Part shown: positions 33,498 through 41,369 of the stretch, piece after piece
How positions within the stretch are numbered: position 1 is the first letter of the stretch
How the letters are laid out: every line of letters starts with the position of its first letter
DNA from: Shewanella sp. GD04112
GTDB lineage: Bacteria; Pseudomonadota; Gammaproteobacteria; Enterobacterales; Shewanellaceae
DNA length: 64,000 nucleotides
Assembly: GCF_029835735.1 (NCBI RefSeq)
Contig: NZ_JAOEAL010000001.1
Span: 1,302,001 to 1,366,000 of the forward strand
Direction of reading: 5' to 3'
Position numbers and translations under genes: made by a program
Notes under the pieces: model-generated
Seen by the model: the letters and a program-made list of their open reading frames with translations, nothing else
Databases searched by the model: none
What the model was told of the DNA's origin: nothing

Positions 33498-34160
33498 TTA
33501 GCCGCGGCAACCGCAACCGCCATTGCCATCACAACCTGTTTTTGGTGTGTCGCATGCTTCATGATCGTGGTCATGGTGATGATGACCATGATCATCAGAA
33601 CCGCCACAACAGCCACCCGCATCTTGGCTTGAACCACCACAGCATCCGCCGCCGTGGTCATGATCATGGCTGTGTCCATGGCTACCACATCCGCCGTGGG
33701 CATGGATATGGCCATGGGCAACTTCTTCTGCAGTTGCAGCGCGAACATCGATAATTTCAATGTTGAAGCTCAGAGCTTGGCCCGCTAAAGGATGGTTGCC
33801 ATCAACGATGACCACATCATCTTTGACTTCGACAACTTGCACTGGGCGTTGACCCATTTCTGTCTCGGCAATAAAGCGCATACCAGGAACGATATCTTCG
33901 ATATCACCGAATGCTTCTAATGGCACAGCTTGACGCAGACCATCGTGGTAAGGACCGTAGGCCTCTTCGGCACTAATAGTCACATCCAGTGTTTCGCCCT
34001 TGGTTTTACCTTCTAATGCAGCTTCTAATCCTGGGATCAGGTTTTCTGCACCGTGCAGATAGAGCATAGGTTCGGCATCAAAAGAGTCTTCTAAAAGTCT
34101 GCCGTCTTGATCTGATAAACGGTAATGAATGGTTACCGCGCTGTGTTGGGTGATCTTCAT
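33498..34160 (-). CDS. slyD: FKBP-type peptidyl-prolyl isomerase SlyD
   Basis: SlyD is a folding helper and metallochaperone that supplies nickel to hydrogenase. The 220-residue product has the FKBP core (LLEDSFDAEPMLYLHG) with the inserted IF flap domain (YGPYHDGLRQAVP ... VVIVDGNHPLAGQALSFNIE). From residue ~150 there is a very His-, Cys- and Gly-rich tail (HGHSHDHDHGGGCCGG, HGHHHHDHDHE) that should bind several Ni or Zn ions. The tail is longer and richer in CC pairs than in E. coli SlyD. A good ribosome site (CGGAGGCG) precedes the ATG. Confidence 0.95.
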   Translation of the reverse strand: MKITQHSAVTIHYRLSDQDGRLLEDSFDAEPMLYLHGAENLIPGLEAALEGKTKGETLDVTISAEEAYGPYHDGLRQAVPLEAFGDIEDIVPGMRFIAETEMGQRPVQVVEVKDDVVIVDGNHPLAGQALSFNIEIIDVRAATAEEVAHGHIHAHGGCGSHGHSHDHDHGGGCCGGSSQDAGGCCGGSDDHGHHHHDHDHEACDTPKTGCDGNGGCGCRG

Positions 34161-34627
34161 ATCGCCTCCGGTTCGGAATGTGCGCGCATAATAACGTGCT
34201 TTTGGGGCGCTGGCGATAATTTGAAGTTGCTTATGTTAGATATCGCACAGCTTTTTGTTGGCGTGATGAACAGCCATTTGGAGAGGAATTTACGCCAAAT
34301 TGTTGATGGATATCGCTTGCGGTTTGTTGGCCTCGAAAGTGGGTTTACATAGCTTAATCTAAAGGCATTACGACATGCTTGATATAATTTATTGAATTTA
34401 AATGTTTAAAAATAGATGTATTTGTGCAGCATTACGTTTACGTCAACAGTTTTCTATTGATGAAATCGCATTTTTACCCTAGGAAAACTTGATATTAATG
34501 AATGTTAAGAAGCGAATTTGAGGCTGTGAAAGATTTGTTCATAAATAATCCAGTTAGGGGGTTGACAAGGCTAGGTGAAAAAGGCAATTCTGTTTTACAT
34601 CACATTGACATGGATTAGCCCAAACGT
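34161..34627. other. Intergenic region before the thr operon
   Basis: No gene is supported; frames overlapping the slyD start are shadows. TTGACA at 34562-34567 with a poor CAATTC about 17 bp downstream is the best -35/-10 candidate for the thr leader. Confidence 0.45.
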
Positions 34628-34699
34628 ATGCATAGCCTAGGTTTTGTAGTAATTACCATTATTACAACCACCACTACAACCAGAGTGGGGGCGGGCTGA
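34628..34699 (+). CDS. thrL: thr operon leader peptide
   Basis: A 23-residue frame begins MHSLGFVV and continues ITIITTTTTT RVGAG, with seven Thr and three Ile codons in a row of ten, then stops. It has the same design as E. coli ThrL (alternating Thr/Ile, ending GAG). Ribosomes stalling at these codons when charged tRNA-Thr or tRNA-Ile is scarce would switch the RNA fold downstream and allow thrABC expression. Confidence 0.93.
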   Translation: MHSLGFVVITIITTTTTTRVGAG

Positions 34700-34756
34700 T
34701 ACACCCTAAAGAATTTTAACGACGAGCCCGCTTCCCACAAAGAAGCGGGCTTTTTT
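34685..34756 (+). promoter_or_regulatory. thr attenuator: antiterminator and terminator
   Basis: The terminator is AGCCCGCTTC-N7-GAAGCGGGCT followed by TTTTTTG (34725-34756). Its left arm can instead pair with GTGGGGGCGGGCT at 34685-34697, at the end of the leader-peptide frame, forming an antiterminator. This is the standard transcription attenuation layout. Confidence 0.9.
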
Positions 34757-34802
34757 GTTTCTAGCTTATGTTTCTTAGTCGGGCGCGGTACAGGAGATCA
34801 AG

Positions 34803-37271
34803 ATGAAAGTTATGAAATTTGGTGGTACCTCGCTTGCAAATTGGCAGCGATTTTCAATGGCGGCGGATATCGTGGCCAAGGCGGCGAAAGCAGAACCTGT
34901 GGCTACAGTGCTCTCTGCGCCCGCGACAGTGACAAACGCCTTGCTAGAAATGGTGGATGTGGCGGTGAAAGGGGAAGATTATTCGCCAGTCATTCAACAC
35001 GTTGAGCTGGTGTTTACTTCGCTCTATCAGGATGCGGTCAGTTCTGGACTCTCGAGCAGTCAAAGCGAAGTGCTGTTCGCCGGACTGAGTGCGCAACTTG
35101 CACGTTGGCAGGACAGATTACGCGGTATTACGCTGCTGCAGGAATGCCCTGACGGGGTGCGCGCCGAAATCGTGGTTGCAGGCGAGCGTTTGTCTGCGGC
35201 TTTGATGGAGCAAGTCATGCTGGCAAAAGGCATCACTTCGGCGCAGCTGGATCCGCGTGAGCTGTTTTTAGGCCGTGGTCGTCCACTCGAGTCCGTAGTG
35301 GATATTGCAGTCAGTAAACCGCGATTCAAAAATCTTGCCCTCGATGAAAAACGGGTTTGGGTGATGCCCGGCTTTACTGCCGCCGATGAAGACGGCAAGG
35401 TCGTGACCTTAGGCCGTAACGGCTCTGACTATTCCGCTGCCGTGCTGGCTGCTTGTTTAGATGCCTCAAGTTGTGAGATTTGGACCGACGTTGACGGCGT
35501 ATACAACACAGATCCTCGGGTTGTCACCGATGCTAAGTTGTTGTCACAGCTCAGTTATCAAGAGGCGATGGAGCTGTCTTACTTTGGGGCTAAGGTACTA
35601 CATCCTAAAACCATTGCGCCTATCGCCCAGTTTCATATTCCCTGTTATATCAAAAACAGTTTTAACCCCGATGCGCCTGGCACTCTGGTATCGAATCAGG
35701 CCGATGAAAGCGGTTTGCAGGTGAAGGCCATTTCTAATCTGGATAATCAAACCATGTTTGATGTTTCAGGCCCCGGCATGAAGGGCATGGTCGGCATGGC
35801 GAGCCGCACGCTGGCTGCAATTTCCCGTAGTGGCGTTTCCGTGTCACTCATCACCCAGAGTTCTTGCGAATACAGCATCAGCTTTTGTGTGGCGACTAGC
35901 GATGCGGCCAAGGTGAAATCGGCGCTGGAACAAGAGTTTGAACTAGAAATCAAAAGTGACTTACTCGAGCCAATTGAAATGCGCCATGACTTAGCAATCG
36001 TCTCCTTGATCGGTGATGGCATGCGTACCCATAAAGGTGTGGCGGCGCGGTTCTTTCAAGCATTAGCGCAGGCGAGTGTGAATATCATCGCGATTGCGCA
36101 AGGCTCTTCTGAACGTTCTATTTCAACGGTAATCGAGCAGCGAAAGACCAAGCATGCGGTAGCGGCTTGTCATCAGGGCTTTTTCGATGTGCAGCAATAT
36201 TTGGATGTGTTTTTAGTGGGTTGCGGCAATGTTGGTGCAGGCTTACTCGAGCAAATCAAACATCAGGCGAGCGTGTTAAAAGAGCAGCACATTAGCATTC
36301 GTGTCTGCGGCATCGTGAATTCAAGCAAGATGTTACTCGATAGTGCGGGTATCGATTTAAACAATTGGCAAAACCTGCTTGCCGACAGTCAGCAGCCAAG
36401 CGATCTTCCGGCGCTACTGGCTTGGGTGAAAGAGCAACAGTTATTAAACCCTGTGCTGGTGGATTGTACTTCAAGCGATCAAGTGTCGAACCAGTATTTA
36501 GAGGTGATGAACGCGGGCATGCACGTAGTGACGCCGAATAAAAAGGCCAACACTCGCGATTACGCCTATTACCAAGCTTTGCGTCAAACAGCATTAAAGC
36601 AACGTCGTCAGTTCCTGTATGAGACCAACGTGGGCGCAGGATTACCCGTTATCGACAACTTGAAAAAATTGTTATTTGCTGGCGATAAGTTACACAAGTT
36701 TAACGGTATTTTGTCAGGCTCCTTATCCTTTATCTTCGGTAAACTCGATGAGGGTATGTCACTTTCTGAGGCGACTAAACTGGCGCGGGAAAAATGCTTT
36801 ACCGAGCCCGATCCCCGTGATGATTTAAGTGGTATGGATGTGGCGCGTAAAGTGCTGATCTTGGCCCGTGAAGTGGGTTTGAAACTTGAGCTAAGCGATA
36901 TCGTTGTCGACTCAGTCTTACCTGACGATTTTGATGATTCAGGCGATGTGGAAAGTTTTATGGCGCGTTTACCCGAGGCCGATGCTGCGATTGCGGCGCG
37001 AGTGGCAGAGGCGAAAGCGCAGGGTAAAGTGCTGCGTTATGTGGGGCAGATTGAAGAAGGCGCGTGTTATGTGCGTATCACCGAAGTCGATGCTACCGAT
37101 CCGCTCTACAGCGTAAAAGGCGGTGAAAACGCCCTGGCATTCTACAGCCGTTATTATCAGCCGATTCCATTTGTACTACGTGGATACGGTGCGGGTACAG
37201 AAGTGACTGCGGCCGGCGCCTTTGCCGATGTATTAAGAACCTTAAATTGGACTCGTGAGGTGAGTGTATGA
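34803..37271 (+). CDS. thrA: Bifunctional aspartokinase I / homoserine dehydrogenase I
   Basis: ThrA phosphorylates aspartate and reduces aspartate semialdehyde to homoserine. The N-terminal kinase starts MKVMKFGGTSLAN and has TLGRNGSDYSAAVLAACL. A regulatory ACT pair (about residues 310-455) follows, then the NAD(P)-binding site of the dehydrogenase FLVGCGNVGAGLL (about 467) and the catalytic region with YETNVGAGLPVI and GSLSFIFG. The 822-residue length matches E. coli ThrA (820). AGGAGATCAAG precedes the ATG. Its stop overlaps the thrB start. Confidence 0.98.
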   Translation: MKVMKFGGTSLANWQRFSMAADIVAKAAKAEPVATVLSAPATVTNALLEMVDVAVKGEDYSPVIQHVELVFTSLYQDAVSSGLSSSQSEVLFAGLSAQLARWQDRLRGITLLQECPDGVRAEIVVAGERLSAALMEQVMLAKGITSAQLDPRELFLGRGRPLESVVDIAVSKPRFKNLALDEKRVWVMPGFTAADEDGKVVTLGRNGSDYSAAVLAACLDASSCEIWTDVDGVYNTDPRVVTDAKLLSQLSYQEAMELSYFGAKVLHPKTIAPIAQFHIPCYIKNSFNPDAPGTLVSNQADESGLQVKAISNLDNQTMFDVSGPGMKGMVGMASRTLAAISRSGVSVSLITQSSCEYSISFCVATSDAAKVKSALEQEFELEIKSDLLEPIEMRHDLAIVSLIGDGMRTHKGVAARFFQALAQASVNIIAIAQGSSERSISTVIEQRKTKHAVAACHQGFFDVQQYLDVFLVGCGNVGAGLLEQIKHQASVLKEQHISIRVCGIVNSSKMLLDSAGIDLNNWQNLLADSQQPSDLPALLAWVKEQQLLNPVLVDCTSSDQVSNQYLEVMNAGMHVVTPNKKANTRDYAYYQALRQTALKQRRQFLYETNVGAGLPVIDNLKKLLFAGDKLHKFNGILSGSLSFIFGKLDEGMSLSEATKLAREKCFTEPDPRDDLSGMDVARKVLILAREVGLKLELSDIVVDSVLPDDFDDSGDVESFMARLPEADAAIAARVAEAKAQGKVLRYVGQIEEGACYVRITEVDATDPLYSVKGGENALAFYSRYYQPIPFVLRGYGAGTEVTAAGAFADVLRTLNWTREVSV

Positions 37272-38206
37272 GTTTGACCGTTTACGCTCCCGCCTCTATG
37301 GGTAATGTGGGTGTGGGCTTTGATTTATTGGGCGCAGCACTTGCGCCCATCGATGGCAGTTTATTGGGCGATAGAGTCACGATTGCGGCGGCGGATGCGG
37401 GGGTGAGTCTCACTCAAGTGGGAGCGTGGGCGCATAAGTTACCCAGTAATCCCGAGGAGAATATCGTCCATCAATGCGCGGTGTTTTTCTTAAAAGCCCT
37501 TGGGAAAGAAAACCAAGGCGTGGCATTAACCCTAGAAAAAAACTTGCCCGTCGGCAGTGGCTTAGGTTCGAGCGCCAGTTCTGTGGTTGCAGCGCTTTAC
37601 GCGCTTAACGAGCATTTTGAGCGCCCATACGATAAGCAAGCGCTACTCGAACTCATGGGCGAGTTTGAGGGCAAGATCAGCGGTAGCGTGCATTACGACA
37701 ACGTCGCGCCCTGTTATCTGGGCGGCATGCAGCTGATGCTCAATGTGCCTGGCGCTATCTGTGAGCCGATCCCCAGTTTTAAACAATGGTATTGGGTGGT
37801 GGCGTATCCTGGGATTTCACTCTCAACGGCCATGATGCGTAAACTCATGCCAGCACAATACGATAAGTCTGTGGCCATCGATTTTGGGCGTTATTTGAGT
37901 GCCTTTGTGCACGCCTCTTATCAGCAAAACGCCAAGCTTGCGATTCAAGTATTAAAGGATGTATTGGCTGAGCCTTACCGCGCGGCGGCGATACCGGGTT
38001 ATGACAATGCTAGGGCGGCGCTCGCCGAATTAGGCATGTTAACTACTGGCATCTCGGGCAGCGGGCCAACGCTGTTTTCGGTGACAGACGATCTTGCGAC
38101 CGCTAACGCCGCCAAGGCGTGGTTGGAGGCTCATTATCTGACTGAAGCGGGGGGCTTTGCCCATGTGTGCCGTCTCGATGAGCAAGGCACGCGCCGAGTC
38201 GATTAA
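37268..38206 (+). CDS. thrB: Homoserine kinase
   Basis: ThrB phosphorylates homoserine. It is a GHMP kinase of 312 residues with N-terminal VYAPASMGNVGVGFDLLG and the ATP loop LPVGSGLGSSASSVVAAL. The C-terminal motif GISGSGPTLFSV is intact. The ATGA overlap with thrA implies translational coupling. Confidence 0.97.
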   Translation: MSLTVYAPASMGNVGVGFDLLGAALAPIDGSLLGDRVTIAAADAGVSLTQVGAWAHKLPSNPEENIVHQCAVFFLKALGKENQGVALTLEKNLPVGSGLGSSASSVVAALYALNEHFERPYDKQALLELMGEFEGKISGSVHYDNVAPCYLGGMQLMLNVPGAICEPIPSFKQWYWVVAYPGISLSTAMMRKLMPAQYDKSVAIDFGRYLSAFVHASYQQNAKLAIQVLKDVLAEPYRAAAIPGYDNARAALAELGMLTTGISGSGPTLFSVTDDLATANAAKAWLEAHYLTEAGGFAHVCRLDEQGTRRVD

Positions 38207-38272
38207 TTTTCTTACTTTTAAAAGCATTAAGCCCAAGCCTTAAAGGTTTGGCACTGATAAGGTCGAGTGAGC

Positions 38273-39556
38273 ATGGAACTATATAATTTAAAACACCCTT
38301 CACAGAAAGTGAGCTTTAAAGAAGCGGTGCAATTAGGACTTGGTAAAGACAGAGGGCTGTTTTTTCCTACACAAATCCCAGTATTGCACGATATTGAGGC
38401 GCTGCTGGCGATGCCTTTTGTCGAGCGCAGTAAAAAAGTGCTCGGTGCTTGGCTCGCCTCTGAACTGGGTCAAGATACGGTAGATCAACTGGTTGAGCGT
38501 GCCTTTAATTTCGATTTACCCTTAGTGGCAGTTGATGAGCAGCGCTCGTGCCTCGAGCTTTTCCATGGGCCGACCTTAGCATTTAAGGATTTTGGCGCGC
38601 GCTTTATGGCGCAATGCATCAATGTTTTTGCTCAAGACTCGCGCTTAACCATTTTAACGGCGACATCAGGGGATACAGGGGCGGCAGTGGCCGATGCCTT
38701 TTACGGCCTAGATAAAGTCAATGTCGTGGTGCTTTATCCCAAGGGTAAAATCAGTGAGCTACAGGAGAAGATGTTCACCACCTTAGGCAACAACATTCAC
38801 ACAGTGGCGGTGGCGTCCGATTTCGATGCCTGCCAGCACTTAGTCAAACAGGCATTTGAAGATAGCGATGTGCGTGATGGTTTGCATTTAAACTCAGCTA
38901 ACTCAATCAACATCAGTCGCTTACTGGCACAGATTTGTTATTACTTCGAAGCTGTTGCTCAGTCAAAACAGCGTCATGAGGCCGATCCTGTGATTGCCGT
39001 GCCCAGTGGTAATTTTGGTAATCTCACCGCGGGTTTGTTTGCTAAAGCCATGGGGTTACCCGTTAAACGTTTTATTGCTGCTACTAATGCGAATGACACT
39101 GTGCCACGCTATTTAGAGACTGGCGATTGGCAACCTAATCCCACTCAAGCGACTATGTCCAATGCGATGGATGTGAGCGAGCCAAGTAACTGGCCGCGCG
39201 TCGAGGCCATTTGCGAGAAACTCGGTTGGCCATTGGCGGACCTAGTGGGGATTCGTTTATCTGAGGCGCAAACCTCGGAGGCGCTGGCGGAGTTGCATGC
39301 CAAAGGTTATGTGTCCGAACCCCATGCGGCGATTGCGGCTAAAGCGTTAACCCTTAACTTAGTGCCTGATGAAGTGGGGATATTTTTAGGCACGGCGCAT
39401 CCTGCCAAGTTTAAGGACGTCGTAGATAGAGAGCTTAACCTCGATTTACCTCTGCCAGCAGAACTTAAAGCGGTAGAGCATAAACCTATACTCTCGGCTG
39501 AATTAGCCGCCGATTTTGCCCAGTTAAAGTCACATTTATTTGCGGTATTAAGCTGA
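38273..39556 (+). CDS. thrC: Threonine synthase
   Basis: ThrC converts O-phosphohomoserine to threonine with pyridoxal phosphate. The 427-residue product has the cofactor lysine in FHGPTLAFKDFGARFMAQ and the phosphate-binding loop in TATSGDTGAAVADAFY, as in the E. coli-type enzyme. The ATG at MELYNLKHPS is preferred over a GTG two codons earlier because the family begins MxLYNLK. It lies 66 bp after thrB and ends the operon before a strong terminator. Confidence 0.97.
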   Translation: MELYNLKHPSQKVSFKEAVQLGLGKDRGLFFPTQIPVLHDIEALLAMPFVERSKKVLGAWLASELGQDTVDQLVERAFNFDLPLVAVDEQRSCLELFHGPTLAFKDFGARFMAQCINVFAQDSRLTILTATSGDTGAAVADAFYGLDKVNVVVLYPKGKISELQEKMFTTLGNNIHTVAVASDFDACQHLVKQAFEDSDVRDGLHLNSANSINISRLLAQICYYFEAVAQSKQRHEADPVIAVPSGNFGNLTAGLFAKAMGLPVKRFIAATNANDTVPRYLETGDWQPNPTQATMSNAMDVSEPSNWPRVEAICEKLGWPLADLVGIRLSEAQTSEALAELHAKGYVSEPHAAIAAKALTLNLVPDEVGIFLGTAHPAKFKDVVDRELNLDLPLPAELKAVEHKPILSAELAADFAQLKSHLFAVLS

Positions 39557-39584
39557 GGTGGTTAATCGCCACTAAACCACAGGT

Positions 39585-39612
39585 AAAAGGGAGTCGATTG
39601 ACTCCCTTTTTT
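39585..39612 (+). terminator. Terminator of the thr operon
   Basis: AAAAGGGAGTC-GATT-GACTCCCTTTTTT hairpin with T run, 28 bases after thrC. Confidence 0.93.
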
Positions 39613-39822
39613 ACAAGTGTAAATGAGGCTCGAGATAATTAATCAAAGCTTATCATCCACAGTTATTATCAAACCTTTATATAACCATATGAAATCAAAT
39701 TAATATTTGTAACTTAGTGTATAGGTTGTCGTTAAAGGGATGTGAGTTGCTTCACAATTAAGTTGAATCGAATTCGTTATGTTCGCCCGCCTATTTAGGA
39801 TGTAACAATTGGATAAACTGTT

Positions 39823-40116
39823 TTGTTTAAATGTGCCTTATCAGGGATTTGCCTTATCTTTTTACTTTCAGGCTGTGCAGTTGAGCCTCCGCAACTACCA
39901 CGGCGCATTAACGAAGCCTATGATTTTGAAGTGACTCACTGTGACAGTTTTGCCTTAGTCACAGGTGTGAGCCGTCATGCCAATAACCTTGCCGAGGCAA
40001 AACAATCCGCCGCCTTGCAAGGTGAAGAGTTAGGAGGCACCCATATAGTGTGGTTGCAAACCGATATGGGCGAACCAACCAAAGTGGTGGCAATAGTCTA
40101 TAAATGCCTGCTTTAA
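39823..40116 (+). CDS. Small lipoprotein, DUF4156-like
   Basis: The 97-residue product begins with a signal peptide ending in the lipobox FLLSGC, so it is a predicted lipoprotein. The mature part has a conserved-looking core (CDSFALVTG ... AKQSAALQGEELGGTHIVWL) that resembles the DUF4156 lipoproteins, where a short beta-rich domain follows the anchor. Function is unknown. The start is a TTG six bases after GGATAA, because an in-frame stop lies four codons upstream and no ATG fits. Confidence 0.7.
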   Translation: MFKCALSGICLIFLLSGCAVEPPQLPRRINEAYDFEVTHCDSFALVTGVSRHANNLAEAKQSAALQGEELGGTHIVWLQTDMGEPTKVVAIVYKCLL

Positions 40117-40155
40117 ACCGAATGCCTTGAGGGTTGGCTATCTAGCGGGAGTTCA

Positions 40156-40242
40156 AGCCCGTGGCATCCTCGGTTGATGCAGACTAAGCTTAGGAAGGCG
40201 ATGGGAACGCCACGGGTTCTAACGGTAAACTCATGCGTTAGA
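40156..40242 (+). ncRNA. Possible structured RNA element upstream of the broken binding-protein gene
   Basis: Three nested or adjacent stems can be read: AGCCCGTGGC (40156-40165) with GCCACGGGTT (40209-40218), an inner GGCG/CGCC pair (40197-40200 with 40208-40211, which competes at its edge), and TCTAACG/CGTTAGA (40218-40224 with 40236-40242). There is no T run, so it is not a plain terminator. It could be a 5' leader fold, a riboswitch-like element or a remnant of an intron or repeat. I cannot match it to a known RNA family. Confidence 0.35.
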
Positions 40243-40286
40243 CATTCTACATAAGGACGAGAACAACCGATTATGGGGCGACTATT

Positions 40287-41162
40287 GTGCCTAGGTTCGT
40301 TTTTCAGCTTAGTTATATCCTGCTGTTATGTATTCTTATTTTCCCCGCTTTAGGTGTTCCATCTGAGGCAGGTGCGCCCGTTTGTGTAAATCCCCTCAAA
40401 GTGGGTTATAACGATTGGCCGCCCTATGCCTGGCAAGATCCGCAGGGTGAAGCGCAAGGGTTAGATGTGGAGTTGCTTCGCGCCTTTGCTGAACACTTAG
40501 GCTGTGAGGTTACTTTTATCAATGTGCCGGCGAAGCGCTCACACCAAATGCTGAAAAGTGGCTCCTTAGACATGATGATGGGCGCCACTAAAACCGCTGA
40601 GCGTGCAGAATATGCCTTATTTTCCGCTGCATACCGTGATGAAACAGTGCGTTTATTTGTGCTGGATGAGAACAAAGACAAGATCCGCTTAACCCAATGG
40701 CAGGACATTTTTAGCCAAAAACTGCGCTTGTTAGTGCCCATCAGTGGTTGGTATGGGGTGGATTATGAAAAGACCCGGCAGCGCTTGGAACAATAGCACC
40801 TGTTGATACTCAGTCCCGATGCCGATAAATCGGTGCAAATGCTCACCTATGGCCGCGCGGATTTGATTATCGGTGATGCCATGGCCATGCCTTATATCAC
40901 CAGTCAGCATCAAGGGGTGAGGTTATCACCGCTAAAACCCGTGTTGGACCGCAACCAAATTCATTTAATGCTCAGCAAGCAAACCCTTTCATCATCGCAA
41001 TTAAAGCAATTTAATTCTGCTATCAAGGCGTTACGTGCCAACGGTGAAATTGCTCGAATTGTGTATAAATGGCAGCAAATTTCGTTGGCGCAACAAACGA
41101 AAACCAGCCATCAGTTTAATTCGCTCCCCGCGCAATATGCCGACTTACTCACCTTCAATTGA
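40287..41162 (+). pseudogene. Periplasmic amino-acid-type solute-binding protein, broken by an in-frame amber codon
   Basis: Both halves are in the same frame and together make one type 3 extracellular solute-binding protein of about 291 residues. There is a signal peptide (SYILLLCILIFPALG), then LKVGYNDWPPYAWQDPQGEA, ELLRAFAEHLGCEVTF and, after the break, ADLIIGDAMAMPYI and a C-terminal helix. A TAG at 40794-40796 follows ...RQRLEQ and is followed at once by HLLILSPDADK in the same frame. A single C-to-T change of a CAG Gln codon would explain it. The start is GTG. No transporter permease genes are adjacent, so it may once have been a stand-alone sensor or binding protein. Read-through or suppression is possible. 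Confidence 0.85.
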
Positions 41163-41369
41163 AGCGGACAAATACCTTTCAGGTTATCGGTATAGCAAAT
41201 GGTAAGCCTATGACACATTTGCTAAAACTTCTGTTGCCTGCAGTTACTGCTCTCTCTATCAATTTCTGCTAGCTTGTGGGATTACTTTGCCAGACTTTGG
41301 GTCATCATTCGTCAATCACGCCCACTAGAAAGTCCATTGCTAACAATAACAATAGGATAGAGATTACAC

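Noticed and set aside
33479..33760. 93-codon minus-strand Met/Ala/Val-rich frame
   Set aside because: Out-of-frame reading of the His/Cys-rich slyD tail, whose codon bias creates low-complexity frames.
36292..36594. 100-codon minus-strand frame within thrA
   Set aside because: Lies wholly in the linker and dehydrogenase part of an intact thrA; no independent support.
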